From NCBI GenBank assembly GCA_943788045.1, contig CALSOT010000007.1, forward strand, positions 1-64,000: a stretch of DNA of 64,000 nucleotides. Direction: 5' to 3'. Under the pieces are notes generated by a model. That model worked only from the letters and a program-made list of their open reading frames with translations, made no database searches and was not told the origin of the DNA. How positions within the stretch are numbered: the stretch's first letter is position 1; each line of letters begins with the position of its first letter. Both the position numbers and the translations under genes were made by a program. Positions 8,306 through 17,600 of the stretch are shown piece by piece. The DNA is from an uncultured Polaribacter sp. GTDB taxonomy: Bacteria; Bacteroidota; Bacteroidia; Flavobacteriales; Flavobacteriaceae.

Positions 8306-10474
8306 ATGAAAAAGATATTTTACTTATTAATTGTATTGTTTAGTGTTTATCAATTAAAAGCAACTGAATATTATGTAGCTAAAAACGGTAGCGATAAAAA
8401 TAATGGAACAATTAATAAACCTTTTAAAACCATTAATAAAGCTTCCAAGAAAATGAAAGCTGGAGATGTTTGTTTTATCAGAGAAGGGGTATATCACGAA
8501 GTGGTCAAATTAAATGAAATAAGTGGTTCTGTAACGATGCCATATGTATTTAAAGCCTATAAAAATGAGCATGTAGTTTTAGATGGTTCTATTGATTTAG
8601 ACTTGACTTGGAAAAAACATCAAGGCAGTATTTACAAAGCAAAATTAAAGACTTCTATTTGGCAATTGTTTGTAAATGATATTAGTATGACATCTGCAAG
8701 ATGGCCTAATGGAAACTGGAACGATGGGTCTGTTTGGGATAAAGAGAAATCTATGGCTTGGCCAGAAAAAAATAAAGGCTCTTATGGGCATCATTTTAAT
8801 AAAGAATTAGCTTCTATAAAAGGAGATCTTACAGGGGCAATTATCATTGTAAATTCTGGCTCTTTTAAAACATTTAAATCAAATATAGTAGAGCATATTC
8901 CTGGTACAGATAATTTTAAGTACGATACTAAAAGAAAACATATTAAAGTGCATTTTAGTTTTAAAGGCAAGATTCATCGCCATGGTTACTTTCTTGAAGG
9001 CAAATTGGATTTATTAGATGAAGAGAATGAATGGTTTTTTAATCCTAAATCTAAAGAGATTTATTTATGGGCTCCGGAAGGAAAACATCCTAAAAATTTT
9101 AGAATTAAAGGAAAAACACAATCTTATGCTTTTGATATTTCAAATTCATCTTATGTAAAACTAGAAGGGCTTAATTTTTTTGGAACCACTTTTAAAGCAG
9201 ATGATAGTCATCATATTACGGTTGAAGATTGTAATTTTATGTATCCTAGTTACTCGAAAAGAATGTTGGGAGATTTATCTTTAACTGACGTAAGTAGCAT
9301 GCAAGCTAGAAAAAAGCAAACTAAAACTTTTAACACGATTCGTAATTGTAAGTTCGAATACATGGACGGCCCTGTGCTTGATATGAATGGTTGGAACAAT
9401 GTGGTTGAGAATAATTATATGCATAATATTGATTATAGTTGTACTTATAAAGGAGGGTATACACTTAATATGTCTCAAGCAACTCAATTGTTGTTTCGCA
9501 GAAACACAGTTCATACAACGGGAGCATCAGAAATGTATAAAGCAGGAGTTAGAAATACGATAGAATTAAATGATTTATCGAGATCAGGACATCTTCAAAA
9601 TGATGGTTCTTTGGTTCAGGTAAGCGTCGCTTCTCAAGATAAATCACAAACTCGTTATAACTGGGTGCATAATTCTGTAAAACAAGGTTTACGTTTTGAT
9701 AATAAAAATACTCCCAATGCACCTTGGGGAGAAAATGGAAATATGCATCACAATGTTGCTTGGAAAACAGAAAGAATCTATTTTAAGGGAGACAAACATT
9801 TTATTTATAACAATGTTAGTTTTGATAGCCGATTGAACGATTTAATTATTTCAAGTAATACCGCAATTCAAGGACATAATCATACTACTATCACCAGAAA
9901 TAATATATCAAATAAATTCTCGGGTAATAGAACCAAGCCTGGTAAAAAGTACCCTGTACCTGGTGTGGTAGATCATAACTGGGCTGGCGATGTGAAAGAA
10001 GCTGATGTTAGAAGTCAACTTAGAGATCCTGATAATTTAGATTTTAGACCAAAAAAAGATTCAGAATTGATAGATGCAGGTGCTTTGATTGAAGGAAAGG
10101 ATATTCAGTTCCTTGGAGATGCTCCTGATATTGGTGCTTATGAATACGGCGATACAAATTATTGGATTCCGGGATTTCAAGATAAAAAAGCTTCAGTTGC
10201 TATTCCTAAGAACAAAACAATAACAGCAAAAAAGAATGCAGATTTAATGTGGTTGACTGCTTATAAATCTGTTGCAAGTGATGTGTATTTTGGAACAAAC
10301 TTTTTTGATGTTGAAAAAGCGACTAAAGAATCATCAGAATACAAAGGAACTCAAAAAAATAACATATATACGCCCATAGGGTTAGAAAGCGGAAAGACGT
10401 ATTTCTGGAGAATCGATTCTAGTGTTAATGAATCGACAGTTAAAGGAGATGTGTTTGAATTTACAGTAAAATAA
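8306..10474 (+). CDS. Secreted right-handed parallel beta-helix protein with C-terminal beta domain
   Basis: A 722-residue protein with a signal peptide ending near 'VYQLKA', followed by 'TEYYVAKNGSDKNNGTINKP' and 'FKTINKA', the DUF1565-like opening also seen in chondroitinase-B/alginate-lyase-like beta-helix enzymes. Helix coils run to about residue 590 ('YNNVSFDSRLNDLIISSN', 'DPDNLDFRPKKDSELIDAGA'). After 'PDIGAYEYGD' a separate C-terminal beta domain of about 100 residues ('SGKTYFWRIDSSVNESTVKG') resembles fibronectin-III-like modules. It is distinct from the two upstream paralogues and starts 16 bases after them in the same operon. It may be a polysaccharide lyase or a glycoside hydrolase; no catalytic residues can be named with confidence. 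No T9SS tail is present. Confidence 0.7.
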   Translation: MKKIFYLLIVLFSVYQLKATEYYVAKNGSDKNNGTINKPFKTINKASKKMKAGDVCFIREGVYHEVVKLNEISGSVTMPYVFKAYKNEHVVLDGSIDLDLTWKKHQGSIYKAKLKTSIWQLFVNDISMTSARWPNGNWNDGSVWDKEKSMAWPEKNKGSYGHHFNKELASIKGDLTGAIIIVNSGSFKTFKSNIVEHIPGTDNFKYDTKRKHIKVHFSFKGKIHRHGYFLEGKLDLLDEENEWFFNPKSKEIYLWAPEGKHPKNFRIKGKTQSYAFDISNSSYVKLEGLNFFGTTFKADDSHHITVEDCNFMYPSYSKRMLGDLSLTDVSSMQARKKQTKTFNTIRNCKFEYMDGPVLDMNGWNNVVENNYMHNIDYSCTYKGGYTLNMSQATQLLFRRNTVHTTGASEMYKAGVRNTIELNDLSRSGHLQNDGSLVQVSVASQDKSQTRYNWVHNSVKQGLRFDNKNTPNAPWGENGNMHHNVAWKTERIYFKGDKHFIYNNVSFDSRLNDLIISSNTAIQGHNHTTITRNNISNKFSGNRTKPGKKYPVPGVVDHNWAGDVKEADVRSQLRDPDNLDFRPKKDSELIDAGALIEGKDIQFLGDAPDIGAYEYGDTNYWIPGFQDKKASVAIPKNKTITAKKNADLMWLTAYKSVASDVYFGTNFFDVEKATKESSEYKGTQKNNIYTPIGLESGKTYFWRIDSSVNESTVKGDVFEFTVK

Positions 10475-10482
10475 TAATAAAA

Positions 10483-12030
10483 ATGAAAAGACAAATTGAA
10501 AATATAATACTCTGTTTATTTCTCTTATTCGTAGGAGGTATTTATAGTGCCGTGGCTCAAAATGAAAAACGTCCAAATATCATATTTATCGTAACAGATG
10601 ACCAGCACAGAGATCAATTTAATTTTATTAAAGAAGGATTGGATGCAGAAGGGAAGCCAACAAATTTATCGCCAAATATTGATCAGTTGGCCGCAGAAGG
10701 TGTAATTTTTGATAACAGCTATGTGAGTTCATCAGTATGCACACCAAGTCGTTACAGTATTATAACAGGAACGTATGCTTCCAGAGGAATCGGATCTTCA
10801 AATATGAGAAAATATGAGGGGCAAACAAACATTACATGGAATGTTCATGTAGATTCTAAGACAAATAATATTGCCAGAGCGTTAAAGAAAAATGGATATT
10901 TTACTGGTGGTGTTGGAAAAAATCATACGATTTATGGACACAACCCTCATAAAGTTAGTTTAAAAGCAGATCCGACAGATGCAAAAATTAAAAGGCAAAT
11001 GGAGGAAAATCAAATGGCGCAAGTAGAAGCTTATAAAAAAGTGGGATTTGATTATGCAGGTGCAATCTATAGAGGTAATTTACCAAATCAATATCCAGTT
11101 GCTGTTGAAGATCATAATATGGAATGGGTAGTAGATTCTGCTTTGGATTTTTTAAATTTAGCAGCTAAGAAAAAAGAACCTTTCTTTTTGTATTTTGCGA
11201 CAACTTTAGCCCACGGTCCAGATAGATTAGGAACAAAGTACAAAGGAAATCCGTTGGCTACTCCTGTTGGTTTTCTTGACAAACCCTTAGAGGTTATGCC
11301 TTCTCGTGAATCAGTTACTGAACGAATTACTGCAGCTGGCTTGGAACGTGAAAAAGCAGATATTTTATGGTTAGATGATGGTATTGGAGCCTTGTTAGAT
11401 AAATTAAAAGCTATAAATGAACTTGAGAATACCGTTATTTTCTTTATTGACGATCATGGGGTAGAATCCGGTAAAGGTAGTTTATATGAAGGAGGAATTA
11501 AGACAGTGAGCTTTGTGTATGGTCCGAATTATATAAAAAGTGGTTTGCGTTCAAAACAATTGGTTTCAAATATAGATATGGTACCTACGGCTTTAGAATT
11601 GGCCGGTATAGATCCAAAAAAAGAGTACGATATCGATGGTGTAAGTATGCTACCTTTGCTAAAGGGAAGTACTAAAGAAATTCATAAATCGTTATTTTTT
11701 GAGATGGGAGCAACTAGAGCAGTTATAAAAGATGGTTACAAATATTTAGCATTTAAAGCTCCAGCATCCATAAAGTCAAAATTAGAAAGAAATGGTAAAA
11801 AGGCAACCCATATTTGTGATAAACCAGGAGGGAGAGGTTCTGAATCTCCTGCTTTAAAATTCTATGCGAAAAATTATTTTGATGAAGATCAATTGTATCA
11901 ATTAGAAAACGATCCATTTGAACAGTCTAATTTGTATTTAGATGAGTCAAAAAAAGCAAAAATAAAAGAACTCAAAACCGAGTTAAAAAAATATTTAAAA
12001 ATTGTTCCCGGAACTTTTCCTATTGATTAG
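10483..12030 (+). CDS. S1-family sulfatase
   Basis: A 515-residue secreted sulfatase that would hydrolyse sulfate esters from a polysaccharide or oligosaccharide. After the signal peptide ('GGIYSAVAQ'), 'RPNIIFIVTDDQ' supplies the metal-binding Asp pair. The maturation motif C-T-P-S-R with Cys 86 ('SVCTPSRYSIITGTY') is intact for conversion to formylglycine. 'FFIDDHGVESG' is the second metal site, followed by 'GSLYEGGIKT'. The C-terminal 'DEDQLYQLENDPFEQSNL' is the usual S1 subdomain signature. The N-terminal part contains an insertion ('EGLDAEGKPTNLS'), so its subfamily differs from the other sulfatases in the window. It starts 8 bases after the beta-helix gene and is cotranscribed with it. 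No sulfatase-maturation gene is in the window. Confidence 0.93.
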   Translation: MKRQIENIILCLFLLFVGGIYSAVAQNEKRPNIIFIVTDDQHRDQFNFIKEGLDAEGKPTNLSPNIDQLAAEGVIFDNSYVSSSVCTPSRYSIITGTYASRGIGSSNMRKYEGQTNITWNVHVDSKTNNIARALKKNGYFTGGVGKNHTIYGHNPHKVSLKADPTDAKIKRQMEENQMAQVEAYKKVGFDYAGAIYRGNLPNQYPVAVEDHNMEWVVDSALDFLNLAAKKKEPFFLYFATTLAHGPDRLGTKYKGNPLATPVGFLDKPLEVMPSRESVTERITAAGLEREKADILWLDDGIGALLDKLKAINELENTVIFFIDDHGVESGKGSLYEGGIKTVSFVYGPNYIKSGLRSKQLVSNIDMVPTALELAGIDPKKEYDIDGVSMLPLLKGSTKEIHKSLFFEMGATRAVIKDGYKYLAFKAPASIKSKLERNGKKATHICDKPGGRGSESPALKFYAKNYFDEDQLYQLENDPFEQSNLYLDESKKAKIKELKTELKKYLKIVPGTFPID

Positions 12031-12093
12031 TTCTGTGGAGTTATTTAAAATAGAGTACAAATAATATATATATAAATCCTTAAATTTTTTAAA

Positions 12094-12438
12094 ATGAAAA
12101 AAGTAATTTTTACCCTGTTAGTAATGTGTATCTCAGTAAGTGCTATTGCTCAAAACAAGAAAGCTGTGAAATCAGCAAAAAACACTACTACTAAAATGAC
12201 TAGCGAATTGTCTTTAACGAAAGATGAAGCTAAAAAGGTGTACGACATTATGGTTGCAAAATTCACCAGGAATATCGAAATTAAGAAAGATAATAAAGGT
12301 GATAAAGCTTCCGCTAAAAAAGAAATAAAAAAAAGTAATAAAAACGCTACAAAAGAACTAGCTCTTGTTCTAGGTAATGAGAGAGCAACTCAATGGAAGT
12401 CATATTTAGCAGCAAATAAAAAGAAAAAGAAAAAATAA
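12094..12438 (+). CDS. Small secreted lysine-rich protein
   Basis: A 114-residue protein with a clear signal peptide ('FTLLVMCISVSAIAQ'). The mature part is strongly basic and predicted helical ('LSLTKDEAKKVYDIMVAKFT', 'LALVLGNERATQWKSYL'), recalling small Spy/DUF4890-like periplasmic proteins that have an 'L-T-x-E-x-A' opening. It ends in six lysines. It lies 63 bases after the sulfatase and directly before a strong terminator, so it is the last gene of the operon. Its function is unknown; a periplasmic chaperone or a polyanion-binding protein would fit the charge. The poly-Lys end echoes the lysine-rich tails of the sulfatases 8-13 kb downstream. Confidence 0.7.
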   Translation: MKKVIFTLLVMCISVSAIAQNKKAVKSAKNTTTKMTSELSLTKDEAKKVYDIMVAKFTRNIEIKKDNKGDKASAKKEIKKSNKNATKELALVLGNERATQWKSYLAANKKKKKK

Positions 12439-12455
12439 TTTTTCAACTATCAATT

Positions 12456-12493
12456 AAACTGCTTAAAACATATGTTTTAAGCAGTTTTTTTTT
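12456..12493 (+). terminator. Strong intrinsic terminator of the beta-helix/sulfatase operon
   Basis: A perfect palindrome spans 12456-12487 (left half AAACTGCTTAAAACAT), giving a 14-bp stem with a 4-base loop. A run of ten T follows at 12484-12493. It begins 18 bases after the stop of the small lysine-rich gene. Confidence 0.92.
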
Positions 12494-12741
12494 GATTTAA
12501 TTTTATTCTAACTTCTTATATTGTCATGATTTCTGTAAGGATGGATTTTAATCCTGTTAGGTATAAAAATATCTGGTTTCCTTAAAGAAATAATATATTG
12601 CAATTCAATATCGTAATTTTAGATTATAACAATATACTTAATTCGAGATATTTCTGTTAATCCCTGTTATATTTGGACCAACTAATTTATGTACATAGAA
12701 TTATTTTTACGAAATACAACAAATGACACAAATCAACTACA
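12494..12741 (+). promoter_or_regulatory. Promoter region of the GH29 gene
   Basis: This 248-base non-coding stretch lies between a terminator and the GH29 start. TATATTTG at 12668-12675 matches the Bacteroidota -7 consensus TAnnTTTG, 66 bases before the start codon. No good TTTG is seen at the -33 position, as expected if an activator is needed. Confidence 0.35.
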
Positions 12742-14607
12742 ATGAAAAAAACTTTTGTTCTTAGATGCTTACTTTTAGTTACGGTTATTAATATCCTCTT
12801 AAGTTGCAATGATATACAAAATAGCAAGACTTTAATAACTGATAATAGTGCCCCAGAGAAAATAAACTCAAGAGCTTTAAAGGATTGGCAGCAAATGAAA
12901 TTTGGACTATTTATTCATTGGGGAGTATATTCTATACCTGCTGGAGTTTGGAAAGGTAAGCAGGTTGAGAAGTTAGGAGAGCAAATAATGCGACATGCCG
13001 ATATTTCTATTCCAGATTATGAAGCAATTGCAAAACAATTTAATCCAGTAAATTTTAATGCTGATGCTATTGTTAAAATGGCTAGAGATGCAGGAATGAA
13101 ATATGTAATTCTTACTTCTAAGCATCACGATGGTTTTTCTATGTTTAAATCTGAAGCTTCTGGTTACAATATTGTAGATTACACTCCATATAAAAAAGAT
13201 GTTTTAAAAGAGCTAGCCGAAGCATGCAGAAATAATGGATTAAAATTAGGCTTGTATTATTCCACACCAGATTGGCATTTTAACGGTCCAAATCCAGAAC
13301 GTAATCCAGTTGACGGAAAGTATTCTGTTTTTGGAAAAGTATCTAAAGCAAATGAAGATTTTCAAGTAGCACAGTTAAGAGAGCTTTTGACAAATTATGG
13401 TGAAATTGTGGAATTGTTTTTCGATATGGGCGAACCTACGTTAGCTCAAAGTAAACGTTTTAAAGAAGTAGTAAAAGAAATACAACCTAATTGTTTAATA
13501 AATGGTAGAGTAATGAACAATCAGGGAGATTTTATTACTATGCCAGATAACCATTTACCTGATGTACCTATTTATGATATTGCATGGGAAACTCCGGGAA
13601 CGTTTTACCATACCTGGGGATATAAATCTTGGGTAAAAGGAGCGCCGTTACAAAGACAAATAAAAAAGCAGATTAGAAACCTATCAAAAATAACTTGTAT
13701 GGGAGGTAATTACCTCTTAAATATTGGACCCAAAAGTGATGGGAGTGTAGTTGCTTACGAGCAAAATGTTTTGAAAGGAATTGGAGCTTGGACAAAAATT
13801 CATAAAGAAGCAATATTTAATACAGAAGTCAACCCTTTTAAGAAATTATCGTGGGGTTATAGTTCGTTGAGAACAACTGCTAAAAAATTGTATTTACATG
13901 TATTTGATTGGCCTAAAAATGGAGCTTTAGTAATACCTGGTTTACAAAATAAAATAAAAGATGCTTATCATCTTTCAGACCCAAATAAAAAGTCATTGTC
14001 GTCTAACCAAAAAGGGATTGATCAAGTAATTACTATAGGAGAAACAGCTACAAATGAAAATTTATCTGTTGTTGTTATCGAATATGAAGGAGAACTTTCC
14101 ATTATAGATCCCGTAATTGTTCCTGAAAAAAATGGATCCATTCTCTTAAAAGACGAAACGGCTATAAAACACGGTAAATACGGAATGTTAAGTTATAGAT
14201 CGATTATTAAAGATGACAATAGAACTTGGGATTTATTTGTAGAAGAAGCAGGAACGTATGAAGTACAATTGATTTATAAGCTGAAGTACAAGCAAAAAGA
14301 TTTTAAAATAAAAGTAGGAGATTCTTCATTGGATTTTACTTTATTAGGAAAAGCTCCTGAAAAAGCAGTTGTTGAAGAGCTTTTTGATGGAAATGAAACG
14401 TATTCTGATAGAGAACAGTTTCAAAATAAAAAATTAGGAAAAGCAACGGTGGGTCTTGTCAAACTTAAAAAAGGCAAACAAACTTTATTATTCACTTCTG
14501 GTAAAGAATTTGAATTTAAAGCATCTTTAAAAGAGTTTCATGCGCAAGATAGGAGCTATAGAGGTTTAAAAACAGAAGTTAAAGTTATAAAGTTATTGAA
14601 AAAATAA
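12742..14607 (+). CDS. GH29 family alpha-L-fucosidase-like lipoprotein
   Basis: A 621-residue exo-acting glycosidase expected to remove terminal alpha-L-fucose or a related sugar. The signal has a lipobox ('INILLSC'), so the protein is membrane-anchored. The GH29 core is clear: 'MKFGLFIHWGVYS' (residues about 52-64), 'MKYVILTSKHHDGFSMF', 'GLKLGLYYSTPDW', and the nucleophile Asp 228 in 'VELFFDMGEP'. 'GGNYLLNIGPKSDG' closes the barrel. About 240 further residues form a C-terminal beta-sandwich region. It resembles classical GH29 enzymes more than the two GH29 proteins at 27909-31169 do. It stands alone behind its own promoter, and HTCS-1 begins 84 bases later, so the two may be coregulated. The acid/base residue and precise specificity cannot be assigned here. 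Confidence 0.9.
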   Translation: MKKTFVLRCLLLVTVINILLSCNDIQNSKTLITDNSAPEKINSRALKDWQQMKFGLFIHWGVYSIPAGVWKGKQVEKLGEQIMRHADISIPDYEAIAKQFNPVNFNADAIVKMARDAGMKYVILTSKHHDGFSMFKSEASGYNIVDYTPYKKDVLKELAEACRNNGLKLGLYYSTPDWHFNGPNPERNPVDGKYSVFGKVSKANEDFQVAQLRELLTNYGEIVELFFDMGEPTLAQSKRFKEVVKEIQPNCLINGRVMNNQGDFITMPDNHLPDVPIYDIAWETPGTFYHTWGYKSWVKGAPLQRQIKKQIRNLSKITCMGGNYLLNIGPKSDGSVVAYEQNVLKGIGAWTKIHKEAIFNTEVNPFKKLSWGYSSLRTTAKKLYLHVFDWPKNGALVIPGLQNKIKDAYHLSDPNKKSLSSNQKGIDQVITIGETATNENLSVVVIEYEGELSIIDPVIVPEKNGSILLKDETAIKHGKYGMLSYRSIIKDDNRTWDLFVEEAGTYEVQLIYKLKYKQKDFKIKVGDSSLDFTLLGKAPEKAVVEELFDGNETYSDREQFQNKKLGKATVGLVKLKKGKQTLLFTSGKEFEFKASLKEFHAQDRSYRGLKTEVKVIKLLKK

Positions 14608-14691
14608 GAGTTGTTTTATTCTTAAAGAGTTGAATTGTAAGGATGAATTTTTTTATGACTGAAAACAGAAAAGAATTTAATATTTAAAATT

Positions 14692-17600
14692 ATGAGAGTA
14701 CGATTTATCGCTGTTTATTGTTTGTTTTTTTTAAATGTTTTGTTTGGTCAGGAGAATTTGTCATTGATTCAAAAAGAGCAATTAAAATTTGAACATCTTG
14801 GTGTCAGTGATGGATTGATGCACAATTCTATTGTTACTATTTTACAAGATAAGAAAGGATATATGTGGTTCGGTACCTCTAATGGTTTGTATCGATATGA
14901 TGGTTATAATTTTGTGTATTATTCCAATTCTCCAGATGATGATTTTAGTTTATTGAGTAATGAAGTTAATGTGCTTTTTGAGGATTCTAAAGGGGTTATT
15001 TGGGTAGGAACAAAGTTTGGTTTGTGTTATTACAATAGAGAAGAAGATCTTTTTATTTCAAGTCTAAGTATAGGTAGCATAGAAGCAGACAAAAGAAAAA
15101 TTATAGATCCTGTTCGTTGTATTGAGGAGGACAAGTTTGGAGCACTTTGGATAGGAACCCGATTTGGTGTTTACCATATAAATAAGAATTTAGACACATC
15201 CTTTAATATGCGTTTGATTAATTCGGGCATTGCAGAGAACACATTGTCACATAACAATATTAACTCGATAGAGGAAGATGATATGGGGCGTTTATGGTTG
15301 GGAACCAATGTGGGACTTAATTTATTGAGAAGGGAAAAAGATAGCAGTTTTTCATTTAAGAGGTTTCTAAATAAGCCGGGTAATAAAAATTCTTTAAGTA
15401 ATAACTATGTCTCTAAAATTCTGAAAGGAACTAATGGTAAACTTTTTATCGGTACAAAAAAAGGATTAACTGTTTTAGAGAAAGATACTTTAAGAGGAAC
15501 AGAAAATTTTAAAACCTATACGTATAATAAGAAAAATAAGAACAGCATTGGTAATAATAACATCAATACTTTAACAGAGGATCACCGAGGTAATATATGG
15601 ATTGGTTTCCGAAATAAGGGTTTAAATAAATTCAACCCAGCTAATGGAAAATTCAATCATTGTCAAAATTATACATCGCAAGAGTCAAAGTTAAGGAGTA
15701 ATTCAATTACGGATTTATTTGTAGATAATTCAGGAGTGCTTTGGGTTGCTGCTCAAAGAGGTTGGTTAAGCAAATTAAATATTGATAGAAAAAAAATAGC
15801 CCATTATAAATACAATAAACCAAATTTTAAAGGGCTTAGTAGTAATTTGATCAATTCGATATATGAAGATTCAAAAAACAATATTTGGATTGGAACTTTA
15901 GATAATGGTTTAAACCGTTTAACTTTTAGTGATGGTAGCCCTGAGTTTATAAAATATAAACACGACAAGAATAATAAAAATAGCTTAATAGATAATAGTG
16001 TTTTTGCCATCTGTGAAGATAATTTTGGAAATTATTGGATTTCCTCACAAACCGATGGTATTAGTCATGTGAAAATGGAAAATGACCCAAAGTCTAATAA
16101 AATTCAATCGGTTTTTTATAATAATAAACCATCCATAAAGAACTTTCCAAGTAACAAAATAGCTGTTCTAACAAAAGATAATAAAGGTGATATTTGGTCT
16201 GGCTCTTATGACAAAGGAGGTTTAATTAAATTTACTCCAACCCGTTTCGGAGAAAAAAAACCAACATTTCTGCAATACCAACACAATCCAGGTAATGAAA
16301 ATAGCTTGACTTCGAGCAGTATTTCTTGTATTTATGAGGATAGCGAAGGTGTGTTATGGGTTGGAACTAACGGTGGTGGTCTCAATAAAATTCTTAGAGA
16401 TGAATTCAATAATCCAGAAAAGTTCATCAGAATTGTAAATGAAAAAAATAACTCTAAAAGTTTAAGCAGTAATTATGTGTTTTCTATACATGAGGACAAA
16501 AAAGGGAATATCTGGGTAGGAACTTTTGGAGGAGGATTAAATAAGATTTCTAAAATTGAAAAAAATAACCTGTTTCCTGAAATAGCAAGGTATTTTAAAG
16601 AAGATGGGGTAACAGCAAATGAAATTTATGGAATATTAGAGGATGAGGAAGATAACCTTTGGATTTCTAGTAATAATGGAATATCAGTTTTTAATACGAA
16701 AAAGGAAACGTTTGAGCCTTTAAGTTTAAGTGATGGTATTCAATCAGAAATTTTTAGAAAACATGCTTATTTTAAAGATAGTAAAGGCCTAATGTATTTT
16801 GGAGGAATCAACGGTATAAATGTTTTAGACCCTTCAGAAATGGTAAACAATTCTTCTTTACCAAGAATTGAAATTGTAGATTTTAAAATATTTAACGAAT
16901 CTGTAAAGGTTGGAGAAGAGGTTTTAGGAAGTGTCATTCTTAAAAAATCTATTGAAGAAACATCAGAAATTGTGTTAGAAAGTAAACACAATACTTTTTC
17001 TTTTGATTTTTCGGGACTTCATTACGTTTCACCAAAAGACAATCAGTACAAATATAAATTAGAAGGCTTCGATAAGGAATGGGTATTAACAAATTCAACA
17101 AGAAGATTTGCCGGGTATTCAAATTTAGAATCTGGCACTTATAAATTCAGAGTAAAAGTTTCTAATAATGACAATTTATGGAACGAAATATCTAAAGATA
17201 TTGTTATTACAGTATTACCTCCTTTTTGGAAAACATGGTGGGCGTATATTATTTATGCTTTATTGATTGTTTTTTTAATGTGGCTTTTCAGAAAATATGT
17301 TTTGATTAATCAAGAATACCAAGGGAAAATTAAAATAGAAAAAATAGAACAAGAGAAGATTAAAGAAGTAAATAAAATTAAATTAGAGTTTTTTACAAAT
17401 GTGTCTCATGAGTTTAAAACACCATTAACCCTAATTTTGGGTCCTTTACAACGTTTGATTGCTTCAGAAGAAACAAGCGCAAAAGTTAGAGACAGCTTGT
17501 TGTTGATGGAACGAAATGCAAATCAACTTTTCCGATTAGTGAATCAAATTATGGAGTTTAGAAAAGTTGAAAATAAAAAGTTAAAATTACAAACATCAAA

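Noticed and set aside
15760..15780. Near copy of AGGTTGGTTAAG inside HTCS-1
   Set aside because: It is coding sequence for a propeller strand (R-G-W-L-S-K), so the match is coincidental.
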